DNA of 64,000 bases from assembly GCF_932276165.1 (NCBI RefSeq), contig NC_064008.1, forward strand, positions 5,001 to 69,000. The letters are read 5' to 3'. Made by a program: the position numbers and the translations under genes. Under the pieces are notes generated by a model, which saw only the letters and a list, made by a program, of their open reading frames with translations, was not told the origin of the DNA and searched no databases. Each line of letters begins with the position of its first letter. The first letter of the stretch is position 1. This DNA comes from Plutella xylostella. Lineage: Eukaryota > Arthropoda > Insecta > Lepidoptera > Plutellidae. Positions 11,001-21,529 of the stretch are shown in pieces.

Positions 11001-11060
11001 ATTCGTCATCATTTCTGAGGGTAGGAGACAGGAACAAACCCATCGGGCCGCTATTTATAC

Positions 11061-11719
11061 TAGAGATGCCACGAATATTCGGCAACTATTCGGTATTCGG
11101 CCTATTCGGCCAGTTTTTTCAGTATTCGGTATTCGGCCGAATAGTGCGTACTATTCGGGCCGAATACCGAATAGTAAATCATGTAAAAAATGACTTTTAT
11201 TTTAATCAAAATTGTGAATTCATTTCCAAATCACAACATTTTAGTACTTAAAATTAATCAGTAGTAAGTTGTGCTGGATAAAAACGAGCATTTCAGCATT
11301 TTTTGGTAGCCCACGATTGCGCTTTTCATTGTAACCATCCTCAGAAAATAACCTCTCACTATAAACGCTACTTCCAGGTGAAGAAAGATAAGTTTTTGCA
11401 AATTTCAAAAGGTTCGGGTATTGTTTTTTGTTTGCTGACCACCACTAAGGAGTAGTAGGCCACCAGTAAGGATCGGCCATCCGATCTAGGCGAACTATTA
11501 TCAAATAAAAATTCAACTCGTTTGCCACAGCATTCTGCCTCCTAATAATTAGCATTTCTCATATAATCTGTAGCGACTTCTTCAAAGCAGTTCCAGGAAC
11601 AAAAAAAACAGGTTGTAGCGCCGAATGTTCGGCGGCCGAATATTCGGCGCTTCGGCCGGCAGCGTCGCCGAATATTCGGTATTCGGTATTCGGCCAATTC
11701 ACTATTCGTGGCAACACTA
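11061..11719. mobile_element. Non-autonomous hAT element rich in ATTCGG
   Basis: 659 bp with matching ends: TAGAGATGCCACGAATA on the left, and on the right a sequence whose complement reads TAGTGTTGCCACGAATA. It is flanked by a perfect 8-bp duplication, ATTTATAC (11053-11060 and 11720-11727), the hAT hallmark. Both ends are packed with short direct and inverted ATTCGG/CCGAAT units. There is no transposase frame, so it depends on a helper. Confidence 0.9.
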
Positions 11720-11819
11720 ATTTATACTGTTTAATTTGTTACTGTATAATTTTGTGTATTGTATACTTTTTCATATTGATTTTATTATAGAAAATGAATT
11801 AAATAAAAATAATGTTTTA

Positions 11820-12060
11820 AATTAATAATGATAAATGGTAGGGGGTTTTTAGCCGGTAAGAGTCCGGCACTACCTGGGTCTTCCCTTCCCAGGTGTCCAT
11901 GATGGATTTTCCCCCTACCTATTGCAATTAGTGTTGAAAAAAGAAACTTAATTTATTAATTTTTGGATATATAAAAAGTTATTTCATCATTTTAAAGTAT
12001 AAAGGTTGACGCATAATAAATAGCGTCAGTAAACAAAGTTTCAATTATAAAAAAAAAAAA
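11820..12060 (+). mobile_element. TRAS/SART-like 3' end with poly(A) on telomeric repeats
   Basis: It contains a GC-rich hairpin-like 3' UTR stretch (AGCCGGTAAGAGTCCGGC, then CCTGGG...CCCAGG near 11875-11895) and AT-rich sequence. It ends in an A14 run (12047-12060) that abuts CCTAA repeats. A poly(A) tail directly on CCTAA repeats is how TRAS-type telomere-specific LINEs sit in the telomere. No ORF remains, so the family is inferred from this junction. Confidence 0.55.
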
Positions 12061-12091
12061 AACCTAACCTAACCTAACCTAACCTAACCTA
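12061..12091. repeat. Interstitial telomeric (CCTAA)6 tract
   Basis: About six perfect AACCT units, 12 kb inside the terminal array and in the same orientation. They lie between a poly(A) tail on the left and a TRAS-like ORF1 remnant on the right. Confidence 0.9.
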
Positions 12092-12747
12092 CGGCGACGA
12101 ATCCTCCGGTATCGCCGAACCATCGGGGGTGATTTGGCACTCGGTAAGGATCCGACGCGACTGCCATGGCAACCGAACGCTCCGCCAGAGTATGCAGGAA
12201 CAAGTCCTGTGACTCTCGGCAGCGATTCAGGTTGCCTTGCAACAAGTTTATGGCTGCGAATGGGAAACCTCCATTGCCTCCCTCGGGCCCGTGTTGCCCG
12301 TTGGAACCGGCAAGCTGGCTGGGACCGGTTCATCGGCTCGGGGATTGGCAGGCAAGGCTTCTTTTTACGGCCCTTTGGGGGAGTGCACCTCTTGCTGCCC
12401 AGCCGGTGGTCTGATGGCCTACCGAGGTCGGCACAAAGAGGGCATTTCGGCCTATCCGCCCTGCACTGGTTTGCGCGATGACCGGTCTCCCCACAAGTGT
12501 AGCACCTGTCGCTTCTGTCAACAGAGTTGGGGCCAGTCTCGAGGCAGCGGTAGCACTGCATTGGTCTGGCCGCCAGGACCTCAACTCTTGCCGATGCCCA
12601 CCCCACGCGGATGCGCTTCGCTGCTGCCAGCTTGCGCACCGCAGAGAGCGGACACCGGACCCACGCCGAATTCAAACCCGACCGTGCTTGTCGGATCTCG
12701 CCCACCTTGATGTCGGCACCGGCAGCCTGGCACTTTCCGGCATGTCA
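12079..12747 (-). pseudogene. TRAS/R1-like LINE ORF1 (gag) remnant with zinc knuckles
   Basis: On the minus strand: ADIKVGEIRQARSG, then VRCPLSAVRKLAA, RVGWASARVEVL, then a first damaged knuckle (CYRCLETG), a full CCHC knuckle CYTCGETGHRANQC, and a third Cys/His block CPLCADLG...H-x4-C. This order is typical of ORF1 of R1, TRAS and SART elements, which package the LINE RNA. The frame enters from the (GAAAAT)n microsatellite at 12748, so the N-terminal part is lost, and it runs into the telomeric tract at its 3' end. ORF2 is absent. Confidence 0.75.
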
Positions 12748-12934
12748 GATTTTCATTTTCATTTTCATTTTCATTTTCATTTTCATTTTCATTTTCATTT
12801 TCATTTTCATTTTCATTTTCATTTTCATTTTCATTTTCATTTTCATTTTCATTTTCATTTTCATTTTCATTTTCATTTTCATTTTCATTTTCATTTTCAT
12901 TTTCATTTTCATTTTCATTTTCATTTTCATTTTC
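12748..12934. repeat. (TTTTCA)~31 microsatellite
   Basis: About 31 near-perfect copies of a TTTTCA hexamer. It is open in several frames (long FHFH, IFIF, EN and KM runs), which are artefacts of the repeat. It separates the TRAS-like ORF1 from another broken retroelement frame. Confidence 0.95.
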
Positions 12935-12935
12935 G

Positions 12936-13690
12936 TTTTGTGGCATCCCATACCAGCGGCCGTCCATTCTTCCAAGGAATGAGCGTCATTTCGTCCACCC
13001 TATTGCTGTCGTCGCGCGCTACTCCTGTAAGCTCAGCAAGCCGGGACGCCAGCACTGGCAAGAGCTCGGCAGATGACGTTACGACCTTTAAACACAGTAT
13101 ATTTCATTTATTACAAGGAATTCTAATACCGGTATTAATACCGGAATCCCGGTATTGAGTTGTAATACCGGAACTCAATACCGGTATTGAAAATTGTTCC
13201 GGTATTGCATGCCCTAATGACGTCATTCAGGGCGGCGTGACGCGACAGCCGGCCTGCGCTGCACTGACACGCTAGGCCGTGGTGGCCCAGCTCATCGACC
13301 GCCGCAACGACAGCGGTGTGGCTCATTTATTTTGGCGCCAAGTCTCAGGCTGATTGCCAACGAGAAAGTCAACCTGTCGAGGTGGGTCCCTAATATGGTT
13401 GACGGGAGTGCATGTAGCCAATACCCTGACTCCGGCTCCGCAGCCGCCATGAGACGGGCTCGCTCTGCAGGGTTTTGTGCCGAGTCTGTAAGGTTTTTTT
13501 GGACCAGGCACAATCGGGAGACTTTGGCTCCGGCCAGTAACATCCAGCCATGCGTAACAAGCACGTGACCTCAACATCACCAAGTGATGGGTAAATAATT
13601 TTTAAATAGAGGTCAGAGGTGCTGTGAGCTGAGGACAGGAACGTCGGCAACTTCGACTTCTCTCTTCTTTCGATTCTTGTTTTACTGTGA
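12936..13690 (-). pseudogene. Retroelement C-terminal fragment, frameshifted and interrupted
   Basis: Minus-strand blocks in order: NPAERARLMAAAEPESG, WLHALPS, RLGAKINEPHRCRCG, then a one-base shift, VDELGHHGLACQC, GRLSRHAALNDVI, an inserted element (13081-13216), and VDEMTLIPWKNGRPLVWDAT. This order resembles the C-terminus of a reverse-transcriptase-bearing element found in many invertebrates. The last block (D...W, then VWDAT) resembles a PD-(D/E)XK nuclease. Several stops show it is dead. The family name is not known to me. Confidence 0.5.
13081..13216. mobile_element. hAT-like MITE fragment A (ATACCGGTAT family)
   Basis: 136 bp rich in ATACCGGTAT palindromes, ending in ATTGCATGCCCTA, the end shared with the complete copy at 13790-14306. 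It is flanked by ATGACGTT (13073-13080) and ATGACGTC (13217-13224), an 8-bp duplication with one mismatch. It interrupts a retroelement frame that resumes on the other side. The left end lacks the expected terminal inverted repeat. Confidence 0.7.
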
Positions 13691-13695
13691 CCTAT

Positions 13696-14356
13696 ACGAC
13701 CTTTAAACACAATATACGCCATTTATTACAATGAAGTCTAATACCGGTATTAATACCGAAATCCCGGTTTTGAGTTGTAATATCGGAACTAGGGCATGCA
13801 ATACCGGAATTTCTAGCGGTATTGAAAATAGTTCAATACCGGTATTGAGTTCCGGTATTGCAACTCAATACCGGGATCCCGGTATTAATACCGGTATTAG
13901 ATTTCCTTGTAATAAATGGCATATATTGTGATTAAAGGTCGTATACGTCAAAATAAAACGAGAAAAAGCAATAAAATTCAGTTTTTTGTAATAGATTTTT
14001 ACGAGAATTGAGTATTAGAGTTTAAATTTTACAAAAAAATATTATTTTTACATCCAATGGCCGTTTACGCATGGTCAACAGTAGATACCAAACGACCGAA
14101 AACTGCATCAAACGGTTGGAAACAAGTGCGCTTTCACAGTACATAGGAATACTATATCTTAATCGCTTTATTATAGCCCAAAAAAGTCCGATTCCGGTAT
14201 TACTTCAATACCGGTATTAACTTTCAATACCGGTATTGAAAAAAGCGTGAATTTTGTCCCTAATACCGGTATTACGAATACCGGTATTGCGGTATTGCAT
14301 GCCCTAATCGGAACTCAGTACCGGTATTGGAAATAATTCCGGTATTGCATGCCCTA
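13696..14356. mobile_element. hAT-like MITE fragment B, host of a nested copy
   Basis: Its two halves (13696-13789 and 14307-14356) together match fragment A along its length, starting ACGACCTTTAAACACA and ending GCATGCCCTA. It is split by the full element at 13790-14306. No clear duplication flanks B itself. Confidence 0.7.
13790..14306. mobile_element. Complete non-autonomous hAT, TIR TAGGGCATGCAAT
   Basis: 517 bp from TAGGGCATGCAATACCGG to ATTGCATGCCCTA with perfect inverted ends. It is flanked by a perfect 8-bp duplication, ATCGGAAC (13782-13789 and 14307-14314). Subterminal ATACCGGTAT palindromes occur on both sides and the core is AT-rich. There is no ORF. It inserted in inverse orientation into a relative, fragment B. 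Confidence 0.9.
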
Positions 14357-15411
14357 GTTCGAACCCCTGGTACCTTTACCTCCTTCTTAAACTCAAACTC
14401 TCTCAAACTCAAATTTTTTTATTCATCGTACAAATATAAAATTTTCTGATGAACGTCAATTTTTACAAATTACTCTCCGTTCGGATAAGGGGGGGCTCTT
14501 TCTGTCTAATGATAAAATCTGTCTTATGTACGCTCTTATGTATGTTCCCCTGATACTTTATTGCAATATAGTGAGAATTATTATGGCCTTCAGCAGAGTC
14601 CACTGCTAGACGAAAACAGTACCAGGAGCCCATACTTAACACTGGAGTGGGCGCGTGGGCTACAGGTGTAGACCAGGGTATCATTTTGTTGTAAATATCT
14701 GGAACGCACGGCACTAGCGCTCTGTCCCCCCGTGTATTCCTTCCTCACGAACCCCCGCGTCCCCCAGCAGCGTGCCCACTGTCCCGGCACACGGACACCT
14801 GAGGAGCACAGCGGCTAAAGTTGCTGGGCTACGTATGTAGCCCGCGCGACCGTTCTAGGTAAGTGTTTTTTTCTGATTTTCTGTTTTATTTCTTAGATTA
14901 AATATTTTTTTATGCACATTTACGTTAAAATGAAATGTATAATCATATTACTTGATTGTTTTTTTTACTTTGTTAGTTCTATTTTGGACTAAAAACTCAA
15001 AAAAATCATTTGAATCATTTTAGGTAATAATGGCGGTGAACGAAGGTCAAATTCGGAAATGGCTTATGGAAGACGAGGAAAATAGTAATAACTTGACGGA
15101 AAGCGAAGAAGAAGGTCCTATATAACCGTTAATTCTTTCCGATAATTCTTATTTATCGGAGAGTGAACAATAAGTAGAAGATTTGGACGAAGACGATGTG
15201 ATGTGAAGGTACCATCATCATCATCAGTTTTGATCAGCTACAAGTCCCGGAATGGTATAAAATGGAGTAAATTTCCAACATCTGCTACTATATTGTATCC
15301 TATATTGTAGGAAACTATGATCAGTTTATAAGTTTTGTGTCCTAAACAAAAAAAAAAACTTATTTGTGCTATGGTCCCAAATAATATCGATATTTAGAAG
15401 TATCTTTTTGT
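14357..15411. other. Mostly unrecognised stretch
   Basis: AT-rich DNA with no convincing gene apart from a short acidic frame at 15030-15125 (listed separately). Confidence 0.5.
15030..15125 (+). pseudogene. Possible transposase N-terminus (acidic, piggyBac-like?)
   Basis: A short frame, MAVNEGQIRKWLMEDEENS..., continues as Ser/Glu/Asp-rich stretches after stops (SDNSYLSESEQ, VEDLDEDDVM). The style resembles the acidic N-terminus of piggyBac-type transposases, and an AG-ended pyrimidine-rich stretch lies just upstream. No catalytic part is present, and the identity is a guess. Confidence 0.25.
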
Positions 15412-16343
15412 TTGTTAATCTTCTTCTTGGCGTCCTATGACCCCCCCGTGGGGCAAAGGGCAGACACAACGGTTCTCCATCTCTGTCTGTCGACGGCAGC
15501 GAGCTTCACCTCGGACCACGTCATCTCCGCGTCCTGCATCTCCGCATCGATTGAACGGCGCCATGTTTGTTTAGGGCGGCCTCGCTTACGCTTGCCCTGC
15601 GGATTCCAGTCAAGAGCCTGTCTTGGAATGTGATTTTGGTCTCTACGCAGGGTATGGCCGATCCAACTCCATTTGCGCCGTTTTATTTGCAAACCAACAG
15701 GATCTTCGTGGCATCTCTTCCAGAGGTCTACATTCGATATCGTGTTGGGCCAGAAGATCTTCAGGATCTGTCGGAGGCAGCGGTTGATGAATACTTGAAG
15801 CTTCTGTGTTAGGGTCTTCGTAGTCTTCCAGGTTTCGCATCAGCAGTACAGATTTCACGTTGGTGTTGAATATTTTGAGTTTCACTCTACGAGAGAGGTG
15901 TTTTGACTGCCATACGGAGCGCAGACACGCAAATGCGCCTTTAGCCTTGTCGATACGGGAGCTGACATCTAAATCAGTGCCACCATCGCCTGCCACAACG
16001 CTACCTAGGTAAGTGAACCGTGATACCATCTCCACTTCTTCGGTTCCTACGAGAATCGCGTTATCTACGTGGTCGCCGGTTCTTAGGTATTTGGTCTTTC
16101 CGACATTAATTTTTAAGCCAGCTTTGGCAGACTCCGATTTAAGCACGTCTAGCCTGTTCTGAATGTCAGATTGATGGTGGCTCAGGAGACATAGATCATC
16201 CGCATAATCCAGGTCTTGCAGATTACCAACTGGTTCCCAATCTATGCCTTGGTGGACTTGTTCATTGACGCGCAGCATTATCCCATCAAGGACAACGAGG
16301 AAAAGCAAAGGTGACAGAAGACAACCTTGTCGCACTCCCGCAG
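15412..16343 (-). pseudogene. RTE-type LINE, 3' half, frameshifted
   Basis: Minus strand, starting inside the reverse transcriptase: RQGCLLSPLLF (motif B), LDYADDLCLL (motif C), GLKINVGKTKYL, and SRFTYLGSVV. Near 15840 the frame shifts, then resumes as IKRRKWSWIGHTLRRD, LDWNPQGKRKRGRPKQTWRR and DRQRWRTVV, the C-terminal signature of RTE elements. It is 5'-truncated and inactive. Confidence 0.85.
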
Positions 16344-16890
16344 ACCATTATAATGATATAATGGTCAGTGTTTTCTGTTTTACCAGTAAAGTAACCCAAC
16401 TAACATCGTAGCGTTAAAAAAACTCTCATATAACTTGTATAATGGTTCCATTCGAACATTAAAGTGTTAAGACATAGCTGCATAAGAGTGTAGGAGAGTG
16501 CTCTAACTCACTTATAACCACGAAAGAGGCCCACGATTTTGAGAGTAAAGGCTTTAGAAAGTCTGTAAAACGGTGTCATTGAAGTGTTTAAGTTATAGAA
16601 AGCCTGTAGGACGGTGTCATTGAAGTGCTAAAGTTACTATAGAAGAGCGTTTAATCACTCTCAGCTAGAACTTTTACCGGTATAGTTGTGGTTGTAGAAT
16701 GGTTATTTGACTCCCTGACTCTTATTTGTTAGTTAAAAAAGGGTTAAGTGAGTATGTTACCGTTTTTCGAATACACTTTTACCATACAAGATGTATGTCT
16801 TTGAAAATTATAGTGTCAACAGCAATCATACGTGACAGTATTAGAGTGACAGTATTGATTAATACTAAATAACAGTAAATATAATATATT
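16344..16890. other. Non-coding flank left of the LTR element
   Basis: No gene. It begins with a small palindrome (ACCATTATAATGATATAATGGT) and contains CCCAACTAACAT at 16395-16406, a possible terminal repeat matched in inverse near 22704-22715. Confidence 0.4.
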
Positions 16891-16894
16891 AACT

Positions 16895-17196
16895 TGTGGG
16901 AGTACTCAACATTTCGTAATAGTAGGAAACACGTGCGCCTAGAAAAACAATTTAGCAACGCAAACAAGCTGCAGGTGCAAACTACTACTCCCCACTCCAC
17001 TGGTATAAAAGTGATCGCTCGAACTGTCGACGGATCAGAAGCTGTCCGACTGCGGACACGGCAACAAGGGTGCTCTGAATCGTCTCGTCAGGTGATATCT
17101 TTCCAATGTGTATTTTGATGTACCTAATTGTAATTTATGATTCAATATATTGATTTATTACCGCAGCCCCCCCTTCTTTTTCATTTCGCTCCCACA
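16895..17196. repeat. Left LTR of LARD-like element
   Basis: TG...CA-type repeat with short inverted ends TGTGGGAG/CTCCCACA. A good TATA box (TATAAAA, 17004-17010) and a TCAG initiator-like site about 25 bases on suggest it carries its own promoter. Confidence 0.9.
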
Positions 17197-17269
17197 TCAG
17201 AAGTGGGATTAAAGGTGTTATGTAACACTGACTCATCTTGCCCACAATGACTAGGGTGCACACACGTGT

Positions 17270-17515
17270 GACTGACTTGACATGTGGACATGTGTGTGGC
17301 CATGTGTGGACATGTGTGGACATATGTGTGGTCATGTGTGGACATGTGTGGACATATGTGGACATATGTGGACATGTGTGGACATATGTGTGGTCATGTG
17401 TGGACATATGGTGTGATCATTTATGGTCATATGAGAACATGTTTGATCATATGTGGACATATGTGGAAGTGTGTAGAGATGTCTGAAAGTGTTTCGACAC
17501 ACGTGTAACAGGTGA
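17270..17515. repeat. GTGTGGACATAT tandem array
   Basis: A degenerate tandem array of 10-12-base units of the form GTGTGGACAT(A/G)T, decaying towards 17515. It lies just after the left LTR and is open in several frames by chance. Confidence 0.85.
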
Positions 17516-17519
17516 CAAA

Positions 17520-20095
17520 ACATGTGAACTTGGCGACAGAGATTCAACTTGTTTTAGTTGACGTGTACAAATGCTAATTAGGTATTTCAAGGTCATCTCC
17601 ATCTGAAGTTAATATTTATTTATTTGCACTGGGAAAAACGTAATAAGAACAGTTGAGATTATTTTCTGAGATGATAAAACACCAAAGGGCATCAGCTTAG
17701 AAACTGGTTGAAATTATCGAACGGAATACTGTGTGTATGTTGTTCTCAGGTGACACAAACGAGTGCATCGAGTAAAAGCGACACATAATGGAGGTAAAGA
17801 CAACTCTTCATGATGGCTGACATCTTTCGAAATAATATGGCGTGGCGGCGCGGTATGACAACCTACGAAGACCGACCTACAAAGAAGCCTCCAAGAGTTT
17901 CGCAAGTATCGTTTCATGATATTACTTGGCCCCAGTTTAAAGAGCTGTTTTATTCAAGATTTAAAGAAAGAAAGAAGATTTATTTGTGTGGAAGCTACAG
18001 CAGCAGCAAACCTAAGGAGAATAAATGCCTATCTAGCTAAACTAGTCGATATCATTCCCTTAATGAACAGATGCAATAATCAGTTTGGAACGTTGGTCAA
18101 AGCCAGGCGGTGGAACACAAGAGTTCAGGGCAAATACAGTTGGATCATAGTTGGTTTATGTCCACTCCTCCTTCTATTTTGTGTTCACATTCCATGATCA
18201 GCAGTAGTTGCGATAGTCGAAAGCTGGAGGATTACTCGACTTCAGTCGTGTTGATTTGAAATCCATAAGTTGTTCATGGATGGGATGCTCTGTGCTGTCT
18301 TTAATTTTATTTAGTTCCCTTTATCGTTGACCCTGTCCTCTTATGTGAGGTGGTGCAATCAGATTCATAGAGAATGATTCATGAGAGAAATAGAGTTTTT
18401 GGTCAGAATAGGCCGAGCTACTAAGAAAATACTGTGCTGCTTAGTTACAGATGAAGTTATCACATGAGGACGTGTGACCCATCAGAGAAGGTTCTGCCGG
18501 CGGCGGCGGCAGCGCGGAATGGGCGGAGAGAAAGCTGAGAGCGACATGTGAAGGTGTCGCTGTGAGGAGTCATAGGCTGAGCCGTTGGAATTCAAGGTTG
18601 TATTGTTTTGATTAATGGTCAACGGTACAATGTTGACATTTTAAACCTGAATTAGTTACAAATACGTCGGGTTTTCGATGACCGTGTTAGTAATCACGAA
18701 TATTCATCATGAAACAGATCATGATTGAAAACTTATTAAATTTGTAGCAATTTGTGGTCATTAATTGATTAAAGTGGTAAATGTAAAGAAACACTCGGTA
18801 TAGTGTGATGAGTCCGCTTAAGATTTAACAAGTTAAGTTATTGAACTCAGCTGTTTCCCATTTGTTATCTTAAAATTATAGAAAAGAAAGAAGTCATGTT
18901 TGTTTCACCCTGACACAAAAAATACAGTGCGAAAAAGCTGTTGAAAAAAAAAAAAAAGAAATGATATTTTATGATTTATTGGAATAGGTAAAACAGACAG
19001 AGCAAAAAGAGATTCCTATTTTAAAGTTATATTTCATGTGGTCGAGTTTTAAAAAGTTTTAATTTAAAGAAGGGAAATACGATCGTAGAAATATCTTAAC
19101 GAAGCCAGTAGGTCATGTACCAGATTCGATGTAATTAATTACGTTGGTGATCAGAAACATTAAGGGCATTGTTGAAACTTGAGTAATATTCCATGAGCCA
19201 TATTTGGTAGATTGACTAAACCAGTAGATAATACGTTATCTTAGCCCATATTAGTGGTCGGTTACCCAGTGATGGGTGCTGATCGGTGCGGGTGCGGAGC
19301 GTGTGGCGCTGGTGGAAGTCGTACTCAGCGAGTAGTCAGATCAGGCGGCGTTCCAGTGAGGAACGGGTGCGCCTCTATGAGCGATGAATAAGACGATTGA
19401 AGAGGTACCGTAGAGATATGAGCGAAGAAAATTGCAGCAGATACGGTTGTAGATGGATGATTACTCAAGTCAATCAAGTTGGTCAATACCATCGAGAGAT
19501 ATTATAGTTTTTGTTGATGAGAGCAATGGTACATGGCTTTACTTGCATCTTAGTCTCGGTGATATTATTTTGTCACGTTCAGTAATCAGTAAAGTAATGG
19601 ATTAATTATGAGATAGTTCAGTAATACCTTACAGAAAAGGTAGAATTTAAAAGAATGACCCATAACAAATGATGGTCAGGATACTCAGGATATTGCAGAG
19701 TCGGACAAAAACTATTGTTGAACGCTGTCTTCGTTGAAGCGTTAACCTTGAAGGAATCTAATAAGAACCCAAGTAGTGGAAGTTTGAGAAACGATTAATC
19801 TTGTTTTGACAGACCCAATGCCAAAGGATATGGTTTTAGTAAACCAAAATAGGTATTCGAGGGATTAATAAACTCGACAGCAAGTTTTAGGGTCCATGTA
19901 TCATCACATCATATTAAATGAGTTATGGGTATCCAATGATACGATAATTTAAGATTAGTATCCTTAGATATAGGATTTGAACTAACAAGTACTTACAAGT
20001 GATTAAATCATACTGGATTGTGTTTGGCGTGTCAATCATATTGTCTGGCCAACAGTATTATTGATATGTTGAACAAAACACTCCGTTTGATTTGT
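17520..20095. other. LARD interior, non-coding
   Basis: About 2.6 kb between the two arrays with no frame longer than about 90 codons and no recognisable retroviral-type motif. A (CGG)-rich patch lies at 18497-18515 and an A13 run near 18944. Confidence 0.6.
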
Positions 20096-20097
20096 AG

Positions 20098-20840
20098 TTG
20101 CCATGTGATTTGGCATAACCATGTGATTTGGTTGTTGTATAAAGCCATGTGATTTGGCAAACCATGTGATTTGGTTGTATAAAGCCATGAGAGTTGGCAT
20201 AACCATGTGATTTGGTTGTTGTACTAAGCCATGTGATTTGGCATAACCATGTGATTTGGTTGTTGTATGAAGCCATGAGATTTGGCGTAACCATGTGAGT
20301 TGGTTGTTGTCTAAAGCCATGCGATTTGGCATAACCATGTGATTTGGTTGGTAGTTGTATAAAGCCATGTGATTTGGCATAACCATGTTATTTGGTTGTT
20401 GTATTACGCCATGAGATTTGGTGGTTGTGTATGAAGCTATGAAATTTGGCATAACCATGTGAGTTGGTTGATGTGTAACCATGTGATTTGGTTATTGTAT
20501 AAAGCCATGAGATTTGGCATTACCATGTGAGTTGGTTGTAGCGTATTGCCATGGGATTTGGCATAGCCATGTGATTTGGTTGTTCTGTAACGCCATGAGA
20601 CTTGGCAAGGCCATGTGACTTGGTTATTCTATGACGCCATGAGAATTGGCATGACTATGTGACTTACTTGTTGACCGACGCCATGTGAGTTTGCGTAACC
20701 ATGTGACTTAGTTGTTGACTGACGCCATGTGATTTGGCATGACTATGTGATTTTGTTCATGACTGAAGCCATGTGAATTGGCATAACTATATGATTTAGT
20801 TGTAAATTTACGTTGACGCCATGTGAATTGGCATTACCTA
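20098..20840. repeat. ~45-bp tandem array, CCATGTGATTTGG units
   Basis: Around 15-18 imperfect units of the type GCCATGTGATTTGGCATAACC then ATGTGATTTGGTTGTTGTATAAA. The half-units are themselves related (GGCATAACC against GGTTGTTGT). Divergence grows to the right. Open frames in it are artefacts of the repeat. Confidence 0.9.
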
Positions 20841-20849
20841 CATTACATT

Positions 20850-21140
20850 AATAGGTTTAAGTTTTACGCATACAAAAATGTATTCTGAATAAGTATAATA
20901 ATTTTATTATTACGTGATTGGATTGTTACTTATTGCTATGTTGGCACAGCTATGTAAATTTGTCATAAGTGATATACTTGTGAATTGGCAACGTTATATT
21001 AATAGGTTAAAGTTTTACGCATACAAAAGTGTATTCTGAATAAGTATAATAATTTTATCATTACGTGATTGGATTGTTACTTGTAACTATGTTGGCACAG
21101 CAATGTGATTTTGTCATAAGTGATATTCTTAAGTGCTACG
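20850..21140. repeat. Two-copy direct duplication of ~150 bp
   Basis: The block starting AATAGGTT-AAGTTTTACGCATACAAAA near 20850 recurs near 21001 with GTATTCTGAATAAGTATAA and TTGGATTGTTACTT in the same order. Only a few differences are visible. Confidence 0.85.
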
Positions 21141-21229
21141 AGTATGTGTTTAATTTTAAGTAAACATTGTAATTAGATTTACGATAAAGTAATTTGATTG
21201 ATTGATACAGAAGTTGTGCTGTTGTTACA

Positions 21230-21475
21230 TTAGCGAATAGCACTAGAGATAAATACAACATTCATTTACTGTAATTAAACAAAATATGTTCATATTGTCT
21301 CTTCTATCAGGGTTGTTTGGTTGAGATTAGTTTGTTAGTAAGTTGAGTTATTGCTTTAAGCAATGGGACTTCCTTTTTGTACTGTTTTCTTTAAGTTTGT
21401 GAGTTGTTTGTTTCTTTTGTATTACTTTCTTTTGGTGCAAATGAAGTGTATTGTATTGTATTGTAAACAGTTCAT
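21230..21475 (-). mobile_element. Retrotransposon 3'-end fragment
   Basis: On the minus strand a run of ACAATACAATACA leads into CACCAAAAG...AAAACAGTACAAAAAGG and a small stem, ATTGCTTAAAGCAAT. The same order recurs at 43735-43890, which marks a dispersed family inside the LARD. Confidence 0.5.
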
Positions 21476-21529
21476 ATAGTGTAAGACTACTTTCTAAAGA
21501 GCCATGTTGGCTCATTGTCAGGATGGTCG

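Larger units (their letters stand above)
7380..11060 (-). mobile_element. Second LINE, minus strand, broken copy
   Basis: On the minus strand: ORF1 remnant (10396-11000), endonuclease (9726-10403), reverse transcriptase (7501-9639), then an AT-rich tail near 7400-7500 built of ATTAATAAATTGA-like units, resembling the microsatellite-like 3' ends of some LINEs. The copy is dead. A 92-bp retro-insertion splits ORF2, ORF1 has an in-frame TAG, and a hAT element sits at 11061. It is a different family from the LINE at 0.95-5.5 kb. Confidence 0.75.

Noticed and set aside
12478..13158. Long open frames of FHFH, IFIF, EN and KM repeats
   Set aside because: They are six-frame readings of the (TTTTCA)n microsatellite.
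17135..17547. His/Thr-rich frames on both strands (HTYVHTCPHMST type)
   Set aside because: They come from the degenerate GTGTGGACAT array.
20036..20482. 148-residue minus-strand frame rich in NHMVMPN repeats
   Set aside because: It is produced by the 45-bp tandem array inside the LARD and has no start context or homology.
20098..20840. Regular repeats suggesting a CRISPR array
   Set aside because: The units are contiguous and degenerate with no unique spacers, in a eukaryotic genome.
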